A stretch of 48,414 nt of DNA from Candidatus Eisenbergiella pullistercoris (lineage in GTDB: Bacteria; Bacillota; Clostridia; Lachnospirales; Lachnospiraceae): positions 1 to 48,414 of the forward strand of contig DXDD01000145.1 of NCBI GenBank assembly GCA_019115665.1, in the 5' to 3' direction. How positions within the stretch are numbered: position 1 is the first letter of the stretch; each line of letters starts with the position of its first letter. A program made the translations under genes and the position numbers. Positions 37,623 through 47,189 of this stretch are shown piece after piece. The notes under the pieces were generated by a model, which saw nothing but the letters and a program-made list of their open reading frames with translations, searched no databases and had not been told where the DNA came from.

Positions 37623-37779
37623 GCCGCCGCAGGCGGCATTTATTCCTAAAAGAATGGCGCGAGCCATTCTTTGGCACGAACCTTCGGTTCGTGCCCCTCT
37701 GCTCTTTCCTTTTGGAAACGCGCGCCGTCAGGCGCAGGCTTCCATCCGCCTTCCTGCCGGAGCATTCATGTCCCGGCAG
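37623..37779. repeat. Five-hairpin spacer between uvrB and uvrA
   Basis: GCCGCC-GCA-GGCGGC (37623-37637); AAAGAATGGC-GCGA-GCCATTCTTT (37649-37672); GGCACGAACC-TTC-GGTTCGTGCC (37673-37695); TGGAA..GCGCC-GTCA-GGCGC..TTCCA (37713-37744); CTGCCGG-N12-CCGGCAG (37754-37779, overlapping the uvrB stop). Confidence 0.95.
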
Positions 37780-37780
37780 C

Positions 37781-39769
37781 TCAGTCCTTTATTTTCTGCA
37801 GCGTCTTCTTCAGCTCCACCATCCTGTCGCGAAGCTCGGCGGCCGCCTCGAAGTTCAGCTCCGAAGCGGCCTTCTTCATCTTCTTTTCCACGTCCGCAAT
37901 GAGCTTCGCAAGCTCCTTTTCGTCCATGGACTCCGGATCCTTCTCAAAGCGCACCTCTTCCTTCGCGATCTCCTTCGAGATGCTGATGAGATCCCGCACG
38001 CTCTTTTTGATGGTCTGGGGCGTGATGCCGTGCTCCTCGTTGTATTTCTGCTGGAGCTCGCGTCTGCGGTTCGTTTCGTCGATGGCCGCGCGCATGGAGT
38101 CCGTTATGGTATCCGCATACATGACCACATGGCCCTCCGCATTTCTCGCGGCGCGGCCGATGGTCTGGATCAGGGAGGTTTCCGAACGCAGGAAGCCCTC
38201 CTTGTCCGCGTCCAGAATGGCCACCAGGGAGATCTCCGGAATGTCCAGCCCCTCTCTCAGCAGGTTGATGCCCACCAGAACGTCGAACACATCCAGACGC
38301 ATGTCCCGGATGATCTGGGAACGCTCCAGCGTATCGATATCGGAATGCAGATATTTGACCCGGATCCCGACCTCTCTCATATAATCGGTCAGGTCCTCCG
38401 CCATCCGCTTGGTCAGCGTGGTCACCAGCACCTTATTGTGCTTCCCGGTTTCCTTTCTGATCTCTCCGATCAGATCGTCGATCTGTCCCTCCACGGGCCG
38501 GACCGATACCTCCGGATCCAGAAGCCCGGTGGGACGGATGATCTGCTCCACCCGGTTCAGCTCATGCGCCGCCTCGTACTCGGAAGGCGTGGCGGACACG
38601 AACAGCATCTGATCGATGTGGGATTCAAACTCTTCAAAATTCAGCGGCCGGTTGTCCAGCGCGGAGGGCAGCCGGAAGCCGTAGTCCACCAGCGTGGTCT
38701 TCCGGGAACGGTCTCCCGCGAACATGCCGCGGATCTGCGGGATCGTCATATGGGACTCGTCCACGATGATCAGAAAATCATCCGGGAAAAAGTCCAGCAG
38801 CGTCATGGGCGGCTCTCCCGGCGCGGTGCCGTTCAGGTGGCGGGAATAGTTCTCGATCCCGGAGCAGAAGCCCGTTTCCCGCAGCATCTCGATGTCAAAA
38901 TTCGTCCGTTCCGAGATCCGCTGCGCCTCGATCAGCTTATCCTCCCCCCTGAAGTAGCGGATCCGCTCCTCCAGCTCCTTTTCTATATTATCACAGGCAA
39001 TGTTGATCTTATCCTGGGAAACCACATAATGCGACGCCGGGAAAATGGCCACATGCTCCAGCGTGGAGACCAGCCGTCCGCTTAACGGATCCACCTCGGC
39101 GATGCGGTCGATCTCATCTCCGAAAAATTCCACCCGGATCAGGCAGTCGCCGCCCTGGGCCGGATTGATCTCCAGCACGTCCCCGCGCACCCGGAAGCAG
39201 CTTCTTCCCAGATCCATATCGTTCCTGTCATACTGAATATCGATCAGCTCCCGGATCACCGCGTCCCGATCCTTCTCCATTCCCGGCCTGAGGGAAACGA
39301 TCTTGTCCTTATATTCGTCCGGACTGCCCAGGCCGTAGATGCAGGATACGCTGGCGACCACCACCACATCCCGCCGCTCCGCCAGGGATGCCGTGGCCGA
39401 AAGGCGCAGCTTGTCGATCTCGTCATTGATGGAGGAATCCTTCGCGATATAGGTATCCGAGGAAGGCACATAGGCCTCCGGCTGATAATAATCATAGTAG
39501 GAGACAAAATACTCCACCGCGTTCTCCGGGAAGAACTCCTTAAACTCCCCGTAAAGCTGTCCCGCCAGCGTTTTATTGTGGGCGATCACCAGCGTGGGCC
39601 GGTTCAGCGCCTGGATGATGTTCGCCATGGTGAAGGTCTTGCCGGACCCGGTCACGCCAAGCAGCGTCTGGAATTGATAGCCTTTTTGAAAGCCGTCCAC
39701 CAGGTTTGCGATGGCGGCGGGCTGATCGCCGGTGGGGGCATATTCGGAATGTAATTCAAAATGGTCCAT
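37781..39769 (-). CDS. uvrB: Excinuclease ABC subunit B
   Basis: [53 protein letters not shown]...[36 protein letters not shown]. Confidence 0.99.
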   Translation of the reverse strand: MDHFELHSEYAPTGDQPAAIANLVDGFQKGYQFQTLLGVTGSGKTFTMANIIQALNRPTLVIAHNKTLAGQLYGEFKEFFPENAVEYFVSYYDYYQPEAYVPSSDTYIAKDSSINDEIDKLRLSATASLAERRDVVVVASVSCIYGLGSPDEYKDKIVSLRPGMEKDRDAVIRELIDIQYDRNDMDLGRSCFRVRGDVLEINPAQGGDCLIRVEFFGDEIDRIAEVDPLSGRLVSTLEHVAIFPASHYVVSQDKINIACDNIEKELEERIRYFRGEDKLIEAQRISERTNFDIEMLRETGFCSGIENYSRHLNGTAPGEPPMTLLDFFPDDFLIIVDESHMTIPQIRGMFAGDRSRKTTLVDYGFRLPSALDNRPLNFEEFESHIDQMLFVSATPSEYEAAHELNRVEQIIRPTGLLDPEVSVRPVEGQIDDLIGEIRKETGKHNKVLVTTLTKRMAEDLTDYMREVGIRVKYLHSDIDTLERSQIIRDMRLDVFDVLVGINLLREGLDIPEISLVAILDADKEGFLRSETSLIQTIGRAARNAEGHVVMYADTITDSMRAAIDETNRRRELQQKYNEEHGITPQTIKKSVRDLISISKEIAKEEVRFEKDPESMDEKELAKLIADVEKKMKKAASELNFEAAAELRDRMVELKKTLQKIKD

Positions 39770-39817
39770 AGAAACTTTTACTCCTTTTCTGCTTCCAGGC
39801 TTCCGATTTCCACCCCG

Positions 39818-39846
39818 ATTATACCAGACCAGATAAAAAAAGTACA
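39818..39846 (-). promoter_or_regulatory. Candidate uvrB promoter
   Basis: Minus strand TGTACT - 17 bp - TATAAT. Confidence 0.5.
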
Positions 39847-39874
39847 GAACAAAATCGAATGTTTGTTCTGTACT
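39835..39874 (-). terminator. Intrinsic terminator of the S41 peptidase gene, containing a LexA/SOS-like box (39856-39869)
   Basis: 13-bp perfect stem AGTACAGAACAAA / TTTGTTCTGTACT then T-run on the minus strand; plus strand CGAATGTTTGTTCT resembles CGAACRNRYGTTYC (11/14). Confidence 0.75.
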
Positions 39875-39904
39875 CTTATTCCTGATCCTGTTCTCCAAAA
39901 GTCC

Positions 39905-41200
39905 CTAAGCCGCAGTCCCGTCAGCCTCTTCCTGTCCGTCAGCCGCTCCCAGCTTCTCATTCATCAGCCGGACCGCCTCTTCCAGCTGGTTATCCACGCC
40001 GTCGTTGTAATAGGCCTCGCCGTCGAAGGGTATCTCCACATCCGGCGCGATCCCAAGCTCATGGATGTTGTTTCCGTCCGGCGTATAATAATGGCTGACG
40101 GTCAGCTTCACCGCAGAGCCGTCCGTGAGGGTAATGATGCGCTGTACGATGCCCTTGCCGAAGGTAGTGGTTCCCACCAGCGTGCCGATACCGTAATCCT
40201 TGATGGCGCCGGCCAGAATCTCGGAAGCGCTGGCGCTGTTCACATCCACCAGAACCACCAGCTCCTCTGTCATCTCATGCTTTCCGTCGCAGCTGTATTC
40301 CGTCCGTTTTCCGTTTTTATCCTCCGTATAAACGATCAGGCCCTCCGGCAGGATCTGTCTGGCGATATCGCAGACCGTGGAAAGATTTCCGCCCGGATTG
40401 CCGCGCAGATCCAGGATCAGCCCTTCCATTCCATGCCCCCTGCAGACGGCAAGCGCTTCCGTGAACTGATCCAGGGTGACGGAGTCGAATTCCGTGATCT
40501 GGATGTAGCCGATCCGTTCATCCAGCATCTCCTGATTGACCGTCGGGCTCTCCACCTTCCGGCGCATCACGTCGATCTCCAGATAATCCGATTCTCCCTC
40601 CCGGATAATGGTCAGGCGCACCGTAGTTCCTTCCTCGCCCTTGACCAGGCTGGTAACCTGCTCCAGCTCCAGTCCCTGCACGTCTTTTCCGTCCACCTGA
40701 TAGATCAGATCCCCGGCCCGAAGCCCGCTTTCCTGGGCGGGAGTTCCGTCGATGATGCTGCTCAGCCGCGGCAGAGAGGTTTCCGTATCGATCCCGATGT
40801 ACGCGCCGATGCCGTAATAGATCCCTTCCGTCTTTTCCTGAATCTGTTCCAGCTCCTCCGGCGCATAGTAGGTGGAGTAGGGATCTCCCAGAGCCTCCAC
40901 CATCCCCTTGTAGATGCCGTCCTCCAGCGTCTGCTCCTTCACATCCTCCAGGTAATATTTTTCTATGGTTTCTTCGATCACGCCCAGCTTGCCCAGCGTA
41001 TTCTGCGTGGCCACGCTGTTTTCGCTCACGCTTTCCGTGCTCTGGCCGCTCTGCGCCGAAGCGTTCCGCGTCCCCGAATACTGCCACAACATCCATGCCG
41101 AATATCCAAGATAAATGCCGCCCGCTACCAAAGCCACGGCGAGCACGCCCGTCAGGACGCCGCCCCAGAAGCCATTTCGGTTTTTCATCTCAATCTCCAT
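39905..41200 (-). CDS. S41 family C-terminal processing peptidase
   Basis: PDZ (PAQESGLRAGDLIYQVDGKDVQGL) and S41 core GLILDLRGNPGGNLSTVCDIARQIL...VLVDVNSASASEILAGAIKDYGIGTLVGTTTFGKGIVQ. Confidence 0.95.
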   Translation of the reverse strand: MEIEMKNRNGFWGGVLTGVLAVALVAGGIYLGYSAWMLWQYSGTRNASAQSGQSTESVSENSVATQNTLGKLGVIEETIEKYYLEDVKEQTLEDGIYKGMVEALGDPYSTYYAPEELEQIQEKTEGIYYGIGAYIGIDTETSLPRLSSIIDGTPAQESGLRAGDLIYQVDGKDVQGLELEQVTSLVKGEEGTTVRLTIIREGESDYLEIDVMRRKVESPTVNQEMLDERIGYIQITEFDSVTLDQFTEALAVCRGHGMEGLILDLRGNPGGNLSTVCDIARQILPEGLIVYTEDKNGKRTEYSCDGKHEMTEELVVLVDVNSASASEILAGAIKDYGIGTLVGTTTFGKGIVQRIITLTDGSAVKLTVSHYYTPDGNNIHELGIAPDVEIPFDGEAYYNDGVDNQLEEAVRLMNEKLGAADGQEEADGTAA

Positions 41201-41331
41201 GCCTTTCTGCCTGAACCGGATCCGGGAGAGCGGCAGCCGCCCCCATCCGTTCAAAGCCGAACGCCGCAGTCAGGTCTCTAAACGGCCCCTCCCCCGGCGT
41301 TCCTTTTCCTCTATATCCATTATATATCCGC

Positions 41332-42570
41332 TTATCTGAGATAATTCCAGGGATTCACGTACTCTCCGTTCAGCCGGACGCTGAAATGCAGATGCGGTCC
41401 CGTGGAACGGCCGGTGGAACCCACCGCCGCGATGGTCTCCCCCTTTGAAACGCTCTGCCCGCTGGAAACATACAGCTCCGAGGCGTGCATATAGATGGTA
41501 AACAGGCCGTCGCCGTGATCGATCATCACATAATTTCCCATGGAGCTGTTGTACGCCGCTCCCACCACTGTCCCGTCGTAGGCCGCCATGATGGGCGTGC
41601 CGGAATTGGCCGCGAAATCCACGCCGTTGTGAAATTTATTCACGCCCAGGGTGGGATGGATGCGGTAACCGTATTCGGAGGAAACCCGCTTATAGGAAGC
41701 AAGAGGCATCTGGAACATGCCGCCGTCGTAGCTCACCTGCGGCTTGTTCAGCTCCTCCAGCTGCTTCTTCGCCTCCGCGGCGGCCGCTTCCAGGGCCGCG
41801 ATCGCCGCGTCCTGCTCCGCCGCGTCCGCTTCATACTCCGCTATGGCGGCTTCCTTGTTGTTGATATCGCTCTGGAAGGAGGTGATCTGCGCTTCCTTTT
41901 CGGCGATCAGCGTTTCCAGTCCCGCTTCCTCCTCTTCCACCTCGGCCTTCGCTTCCTCCAGGACCTGCTCCTCTTCCTCCAGCGCCTCCTTGCAGGCCGC
42001 AACCAGCTCCCTGTTCTTCACGTAGATGGCCAGCTGCTCCTGATCGTAGGTGTTCATCTGCCGGATATAGCCCACACGGTTCAGAAGCTCTCCGAAGCTG
42101 TCCGCCGAAAAAAGCATCTCAAGAAGGCTCTCCGCGCCTTTCTCGTAGGAATACCGGATCCGCACCTTCAGCGCCTCGTACTGCGCCTCCTCCTGCGCCT
42201 GCGCTTCCTCCAGTTCAGCCTGCGTCTGTTCGATCTCCTCCTGCTTCTCTCCGATCAGCGCCTTCAGCTCATTGATCCGGGACTGGACCTGGGCCAGATT
42301 GCCGTCCAGCTGCACCACATAGGCCTGAAGATCGTCCTTCGTATCCTCCAGATCATCCACCATCGCCTGAATATTGGAAATATTCGCCTGAATCTGCTCC
42401 TTCTGCTCCTGCGCCTGGCTGATCGCTTCTTCCTTTTCCCGGATGCTCTGCTCCAGCTCGTCCGCCGTCGCCGCCCTTCCTTCCATTCCGGAAGCGGCCC
42501 AGCCGGCAAGAACAGCCAGGACAGGCAGCAGGCTCAGGACCCTGCGGGCCCTCTTTCCGTATTTTCCCAT
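41332..42570 (-). CDS. M23 family murein hydrolase / EnvC-like activator with coiled coil
   Basis: Signal peptide, long coiled coil, HPTLGVNKFHNGVDFAANSGTPIMAAYDGTVVGAAYNSSMGNYVMIDHGDGLFTIYMHASELYVSSGQSVSKGETIAAVGSTGRSTGPHLHF. Confidence 0.95.
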   Translation of the reverse strand: MGKYGKRARRVLSLLPVLAVLAGWAASGMEGRAATADELEQSIREKEEAISQAQEQKEQIQANISNIQAMVDDLEDTKDDLQAYVVQLDGNLAQVQSRINELKALIGEKQEEIEQTQAELEEAQAQEEAQYEALKVRIRYSYEKGAESLLEMLFSADSFGELLNRVGYIRQMNTYDQEQLAIYVKNRELVAACKEALEEEEQVLEEAKAEVEEEEAGLETLIAEKEAQITSFQSDINNKEAAIAEYEADAAEQDAAIAALEAAAAEAKKQLEELNKPQVSYDGGMFQMPLASYKRVSSEYGYRIHPTLGVNKFHNGVDFAANSGTPIMAAYDGTVVGAAYNSSMGNYVMIDHGDGLFTIYMHASELYVSSGQSVSKGETIAAVGSTGRSTGPHLHFSVRLNGEYVNPWNYLR

Positions 42571-42594
42571 AGGCCTTTCTCCGCCCTTCTTCGC

Positions 42595-43500
42595 TCAGAC
42601 GCGCAGATGCTTGCGCACCGTAAAGAAGCTGCCCAGAAAACCGATTCCCACGCCGATCAGCACCACCACCGGCACCATGGTCCGGTAAACCTCGTTCACC
42701 GGAAGGAACTGCAGCAGACCGGACAGGATGGAAAAGCGGTTATTGATAAATTCCAGAACGTTGTTGTACATCACATAGATCCCGGCCAGCGGCAGGATCG
42801 ATCCGAAAATGCCGATCAGAATGCCCTCGATCACGAAGGGGGCGCGCACGAAGAAATCCGTTGCGCCGATATATTTCATGATCCCGATCTCCTCCTTCCG
42901 GACGGAAATGCCGATCGTGACCGTATTGTTGATCAGGAACATGGAAACCAGCACCAGGATGATGATGATCCCCGCCGAAATATAGGCGACCAGGGCGTTT
43001 ACACCGGTCAGCATGGAGCCGGCGAGCGCGGATTCGTTCACCTCCCGGATCTCGGGAATGGTCTGCAGATATGCGACCAGCTCCTCCTGATGGGAGATAT
43101 CGTCCATAAAGATCTCATAGCTGGCGCAGTTTTCCAGCGGGTTGTCCCCTTCCGGAAAGCCGTCCGAATATTCCTCCGGAATGAAATTTTCCTTATAATA
43201 CTCCCACGCCTCATCCGCCGAGGTGAATTCCACGCGGGTCACATCCTCCCGCGCTTCGATGCGCGCGCCGATTTCCTGCATCATTTCCGGCGTCGTTCCC
43301 TCCTGGAAGAAAATGGTGACGGATACCCCTTCCTCCGCGGAATGGACGATATTCTGGAAATTCAGGATCACGGCATAGAAAAGCCCCAGGATAAACAGAC
43401 TGGCGCTGATCGTCGCAATGGAAGCCAGCGAAAACCATTTATTCCGGAAGATGTTCACAATGCCCTGCTTCAGAGTATAAAAAAACGTACTAATTCTCAT
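42595..43500 (-). CDS. ftsX: Cell division protein FtsX
   Basis: [49 protein letters not shown]...; overlaps the end of ftsE. Confidence 0.95.
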   Translation of the reverse strand: MRISTFFYTLKQGIVNIFRNKWFSLASIATISASLFILGLFYAVILNFQNIVHSAEEGVSVTIFFQEGTTPEMMQEIGARIEAREDVTRVEFTSADEAWEYYKENFIPEEYSDGFPEGDNPLENCASYEIFMDDISHQEELVAYLQTIPEIREVNESALAGSMLTGVNALVAYISAGIIIILVLVSMFLINNTVTIGISVRKEEIGIMKYIGATDFFVRAPFVIEGILIGIFGSILPLAGIYVMYNNVLEFINNRFSILSGLLQFLPVNEVYRTMVPVVVLIGVGIGFLGSFFTVRKHLRV

Positions 43501-44230
43501 CGATATAACCGCCCTGTTCCTCGTCGCTCACGATCACGCCCTTTTTCATCGTGATCACCCGCTTCTTCATCTCATTGACAATTTCCCGGTTATGCGTTAC
43601 CACCAGGATCGTGGTCCCGCCCTCGTTGATCTTCTCCAGAAGCTTCATGATCTCCCAGGAATTCTTCGGATCCAGATTTCCCGTGGGCTCGTCCGCAAGA
43701 AGGATCGGCGGCTTGTTGATCAGCGCTCTCGCCAGCGCCACCCGCTGCTGCTCGCCTCCGGAAAGCTGCTTGGGCTTCGCCTTGTATTTTCCGGCGAGTC
43801 CGACCGTTGCGAGGATGGCGGGCACGTTTCTTTTGATCTCCCTGGTCGGGACCTGGATGACGCGCTGGGCAAAGGCCACGTTTTCATAAACGTTCCTGTC
43901 CTTGAGCAGGCGGAAATCCTGGAATACGATCCCAAGCTTTCTGCGGTATCTGGGGATCTGGCGTCTTTTCAGATGCGCCACGTTCTGACCGTTTACGAGA
44001 ATGGTTCCCGACGTGGGGACAAGCTCTCTCAAAAGCAGCTTGATCAGGGTGGATTTCCCCGAGCCGCTGTCGCCCACGATAAATACGAATTCCCCTCTCT
44101 TCACGCGCAGATTCACGCCGTTTAAGGCGGGCGCCCCGGTTTCATAGCTCTTGCTCACCTTATCCAGCACGATGAGCGAGCCGTCGTCCCGGATTCTCCG
44201 TCTTGTCTTTTTCGCAGTAAAAAGTCCCAA
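43490..44230 (-). CDS. ftsE: Cell division ATP-binding protein FtsE
   Basis: [55 protein letters not shown]...[33 protein letters not shown]. Confidence 0.97.
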   Translation of the reverse strand: MGLFTAKKTRRRIRDDGSLIVLDKVSKSYETGAPALNGVNLRVKRGEFVFIVGDSGSGKSTLIKLLLRELVPTSGTILVNGQNVAHLKRRQIPRYRRKLGIVFQDFRLLKDRNVYENVAFAQRVIQVPTREIKRNVPAILATVGLAGKYKAKPKQLSGGEQQRVALARALINKPPILLADEPTGNLDPKNSWEIMKLLEKINEGGTTILVVTHNREIVNEMKKRVITMKKGVIVSDEEQGGYIDEN

Positions 44231-44313
44231 CTGTGTACCTCTTTCGTCCCGCGCTCCATACGTGTGCCCCGGTACGCATCCGCATCGGGGCCCGCCCGCA
44301 GGAAAGCTGCGGC

Positions 44314-45402
44314 TTAATATTCAAACGTTTCCATGTACTTCATATACTTTACCACCATCAGCGCGATCTTGAAGGTGATCGCATCCTCAAACACCCGCAG
44401 ATCCAGCCCTGTGCTCTTCTGCAGCTTGTCCAGCCGGTACACCAGCGTATTGCGGTGTATGAAGAGCTGGCGGCTTGTCTCCGAAACGTTCAGGCTGTTT
44501 TCAAAAAACTTGTTGATCGTGGTAAGCGTCTCCTCATCGAAATCGTCCGGGCTCTTCCCTCCGAAGATTTCCTTGATGAACATCTTGCACAGCGGAATGG
44601 GAAGCTGATAGATCAGCCTTCCGATGCCTAATTCATTGTATGCGATAATGTCCCGTTCGTCAAAGAAAATTTTTCCCACGTCCAGCGCCATCTTCGCTTC
44701 CTTATAGGATCGGCTGACCTCCTTGATCTCCTTCACGATGGTTCCATAGGCGATCCGTACGCCCTGAATCCCTTCCTTTTTCAGAAATTCGCCGACCGCC
44801 TCCGCCGTCCGGTCCACCTCGCGGGTGCCCTCCTGCTCCGCCAGCTCCTTCACGATGATCACGCTGTTCTCATCCACGGCGGTAACAAAATCCCTGCTGT
44901 TGCTTCCGAAGCCCTCTCTCACCAGCTCCAGCACATTGCCGTCCCGGTTGTCCTCCGCCTCGATCAGAAGCACCGCCCGGTCCACATCCACCGGAATGCG
45001 CAGCTTCTTGGAACGGCTGTAGATATCCACCAGCAGCAGATTGTCCAGAAGCAGGTTTTTGATGAAATTATCCTTGTCGAACCGCTCCTTATAGGCGGTC
45101 AGAAGCGTCTGGATCTGAAAGGCGGCCATCTTTCCGATGGTATAGATATCCTCTCCGGCTCCCCCAGCCACGAGGATATATTCCAGCTGCGTTTCATCGA
45201 ACACCTTGAAGAACTGACAGCCCTGCACCTCCTGGCTGTCCGCCGGAGATTTTGTGAAATCCTTCGCCGCCCCCGCGCAGTTCTCCATCTCTTCCGAAGT
45301 AGACGCCGCAATCTTTCCGTCCACATCCACCACGCACAGCTCCACCCTTGCGATGCTGCGCAGGCCGTCGATCGTACTCTGCAGTATCTGGTTTGAAATC
45401 AT
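44314..45402 (-). CDS. PucR/CdaR-type transcriptional regulator (sugar diacid-like sensor + PucR HTH)
   Basis: MISNQILQSTIDGLRSIARVELCVVDVDGKIAAST...FFENSLNVSETSRQLFIHRNTLVYRLDKLQKSTGLDLRVFEDAITFKIALMV. Confidence 0.92.
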   Translation of the reverse strand: MISNQILQSTIDGLRSIARVELCVVDVDGKIAASTSEEMENCAGAAKDFTKSPADSQEVQGCQFFKVFDETQLEYILVAGGAGEDIYTIGKMAAFQIQTLLTAYKERFDKDNFIKNLLLDNLLLVDIYSRSKKLRIPVDVDRAVLLIEAEDNRDGNVLELVREGFGSNSRDFVTAVDENSVIIVKELAEQEGTREVDRTAEAVGEFLKKEGIQGVRIAYGTIVKEIKEVSRSYKEAKMALDVGKIFFDERDIIAYNELGIGRLIYQLPIPLCKMFIKEIFGGKSPDDFDEETLTTINKFFENSLNVSETSRQLFIHRNTLVYRLDKLQKSTGLDLRVFEDAITFKIALMVVKYMKYMETFEY

Positions 45403-45431
45403 TTTTACCCCTCTCCTTCTCCTGTACAATT

Positions 45432-45448
45432 TTCACAAAAAATTCACA
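45432..45448. promoter_or_regulatory. 11-bp-phased direct repeat upstream of the PucR-type gene
   Basis: TTCACA-N5-TTCACA (minus strand TGTGAA-N5-TGTGAA). Confidence 0.4.
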
Positions 45449-45556
45449 TCTGCAAATTCCCTTTATGTAACACCCATTTTTCATTTTAAAGGAAAACAAC
45501 AAAAAAATCTATAGGAATCTCAAAAAATTTATGCACTTTTCTTTTCCCTTTCCATC

Positions 45557-45593
45557 AAAAAAAGACGGACACCCGATCATTTCGAGCCCGTCT
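45557..45593 (-). terminator. Intrinsic terminator overlapping the 3' end of the WecG/TagA-like gene
   Basis: Minus strand AGACGGGCTCGAAATGATCGGGTGTCCGTCTTTTTTT. Confidence 0.7.
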
Positions 45594-46260
45594 CTTTACT
45601 GTTGTATTCCTGCACCCTTTTTTCAAACAGCCGGGAATGCAGTTTTCTTTTCAGCTTTGCCGGAAAGGATGGATTCTGCATCCAGGAAACCGCCCCGTAG
45701 GGAAGCGAGACCCAGAACCGGGCGTTCACATACTGCCCGTATTCCTTCATCAGATTGATATCCTCCGGCCAAGGCATCCGGGAAAGGACCGCGTCCGGGA
45801 CCACATCGTTCAGCTCGTTTACCAGCCGCTCCGGCTGCCTGCCGAAATCCTCATAGGCGCCCCGTCCCCGGATATACAGATTTCCCTGGTATTCCTGGAG
45901 CAGCTCCTCCAGCACCGCAAGCTCCGCCCGGGTATCCGCAAGGAGATATACGCTGTTCCGGTTCCGGTAAAGCTTTCGCAGAAGCTCCCGCAGATACACC
46001 TTCTCATCGATCTCCCGGACGCGGCTGCGCGCCGCGATCCCGGCGGCCTCCAGAAGATCCGGTTCCGTGCAGACCGTCATATCCAGCTGCTCCACGCTTT
46101 CCTTCAGAGCCTCGTCCCTGGACGCCCGGGCAATCTGCGCGCTGGAAATATAGCCGGCTGTATTCAGCCCGCCGCTTCCCAGGAACCGGTCCGTATTGCG
46201 CAGCGCCTCCCGCGCCGTACAGTCATACAGGGTGATACCCAAAATCGTAAACTTCTGCAT
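45577..46260 (-). CDS. Divergent WecG/TagA/CpsF-like glycosyltransferase
   Basis: MQKFTILGITLYDCTAREALRNTDRFL...YISSAQIARASRDEALKESVEQLDMTVCTEPDLLEAAGI...VVPDAVLSRMPWPEDINLMKEY. Confidence 0.6.
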   Translation of the reverse strand: MQKFTILGITLYDCTAREALRNTDRFLGSGGLNTAGYISSAQIARASRDEALKESVEQLDMTVCTEPDLLEAAGIAARSRVREIDEKVYLRELLRKLYRNRNSVYLLADTRAELAVLEELLQEYQGNLYIRGRGAYEDFGRQPERLVNELNDVVPDAVLSRMPWPEDINLMKEYGQYVNARFWVSLPYGAVSWMQNPSFPAKLKRKLHSRLFEKRVQEYNSKETGSK

Positions 46261-46274
46261 ACCTTCACCAAATC

Positions 46275-47189
46275 TTACAAAAGCGCCAGCAGGATCATAT
46301 AAGCCAGACAGAGCAGGACGCCCGCGATCAGAGAAGGACTGACGAGCCTCCTCCTTCCCGCTTTTCTCTTTTCCTCCTGCCAGAGCCAGCGCAGATACTC
46401 TTCGCGCCCCTCGTTTCTGCCCAGCCAGACCAGCACGCAGCCGGCCACGGCGGTGCACGCCACAGCCAGCACCAGATAAACGCAGATCGTCGGGATCAGC
46501 TCTTCGGGTCCCGCCGTCATCTGCGCCTGTTCCTCCAAAAGCCACGGGAAAAAGCGGCCGTATACATACATCAGAACCACGGACTGCGCATTGAAAATCA
46601 TGTGCATCAGCATGGGCGCAAGCAGACTTCCCGTCGTCTCCATCAGAAGCGCCATGGCCGCGCCCAGCGCGAACGCATAGGGCGCCTGGTTGAAATTCAT
46701 ATGGATCAGCCCGAACAGCAGGGACGAAAGCAGAACGGCTCTCAGCGCGCTTCCGCTTTTCAGATATCCCCGGTAAAGAATCCCCCGGAACGCCAGCTCC
46801 TCGCACGCCGGCCCGAAAACGGCCATCATGAACAGCATGACAGGGAAGGGATATTCCAGGATCTGGCCACTCATGTCCACAACCGCGTTATCGACAAACA
46901 GCATGCTGACCGCGTTGAGCAGGGTGGTCAGCGGCCCCATCAGAAAAGTGAACACGATCACCATCAGGACCGACGTGAGCTTTATTCCATGAAAACACAG
47001 TACCCGGTTCGGCCTTTCCCCGGAAAAAAGAAGCGCAAGGAGCGCAGGGGCCGCCAGCATCATCTCGCTGAGGAAAAGATTCAGCAGAATGCTCATGGAT
47101 GTGACGTTTCCGATGAGAAGCGCCGCCACCACGGCCAGATGCAGAAGCACCATTCCAAAAAAGCCCCGGTTCGCTATTCTGTAATTCAT
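46275..47189 (-). CDS. CPBP family intramembrane metalloprotease
   Basis: FGPACEELAFRGILYRGYLKSGSALRAVLLSSLLFGLIHMNFNQAPYAFALGAAMALLMETTGSLLAPMLMHMIFNAQSV. Confidence 0.94.
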   Translation of the reverse strand: MNYRIANRGFFGMVLLHLAVVAALLIGNVTSMSILLNLFLSEMMLAAPALLALLFSGERPNRVLCFHGIKLTSVLMVIVFTFLMGPLTTLLNAVSMLFVDNAVVDMSGQILEYPFPVMLFMMAVFGPACEELAFRGILYRGYLKSGSALRAVLLSSLLFGLIHMNFNQAPYAFALGAAMALLMETTGSLLAPMLMHMIFNAQSVVLMYVYGRFFPWLLEEQAQMTAGPEELIPTICVYLVLAVACTAVAGCVLVWLGRNEGREEYLRWLWQEEKRKAGRRRLVSPSLIAGVLLCLAYMILLALL

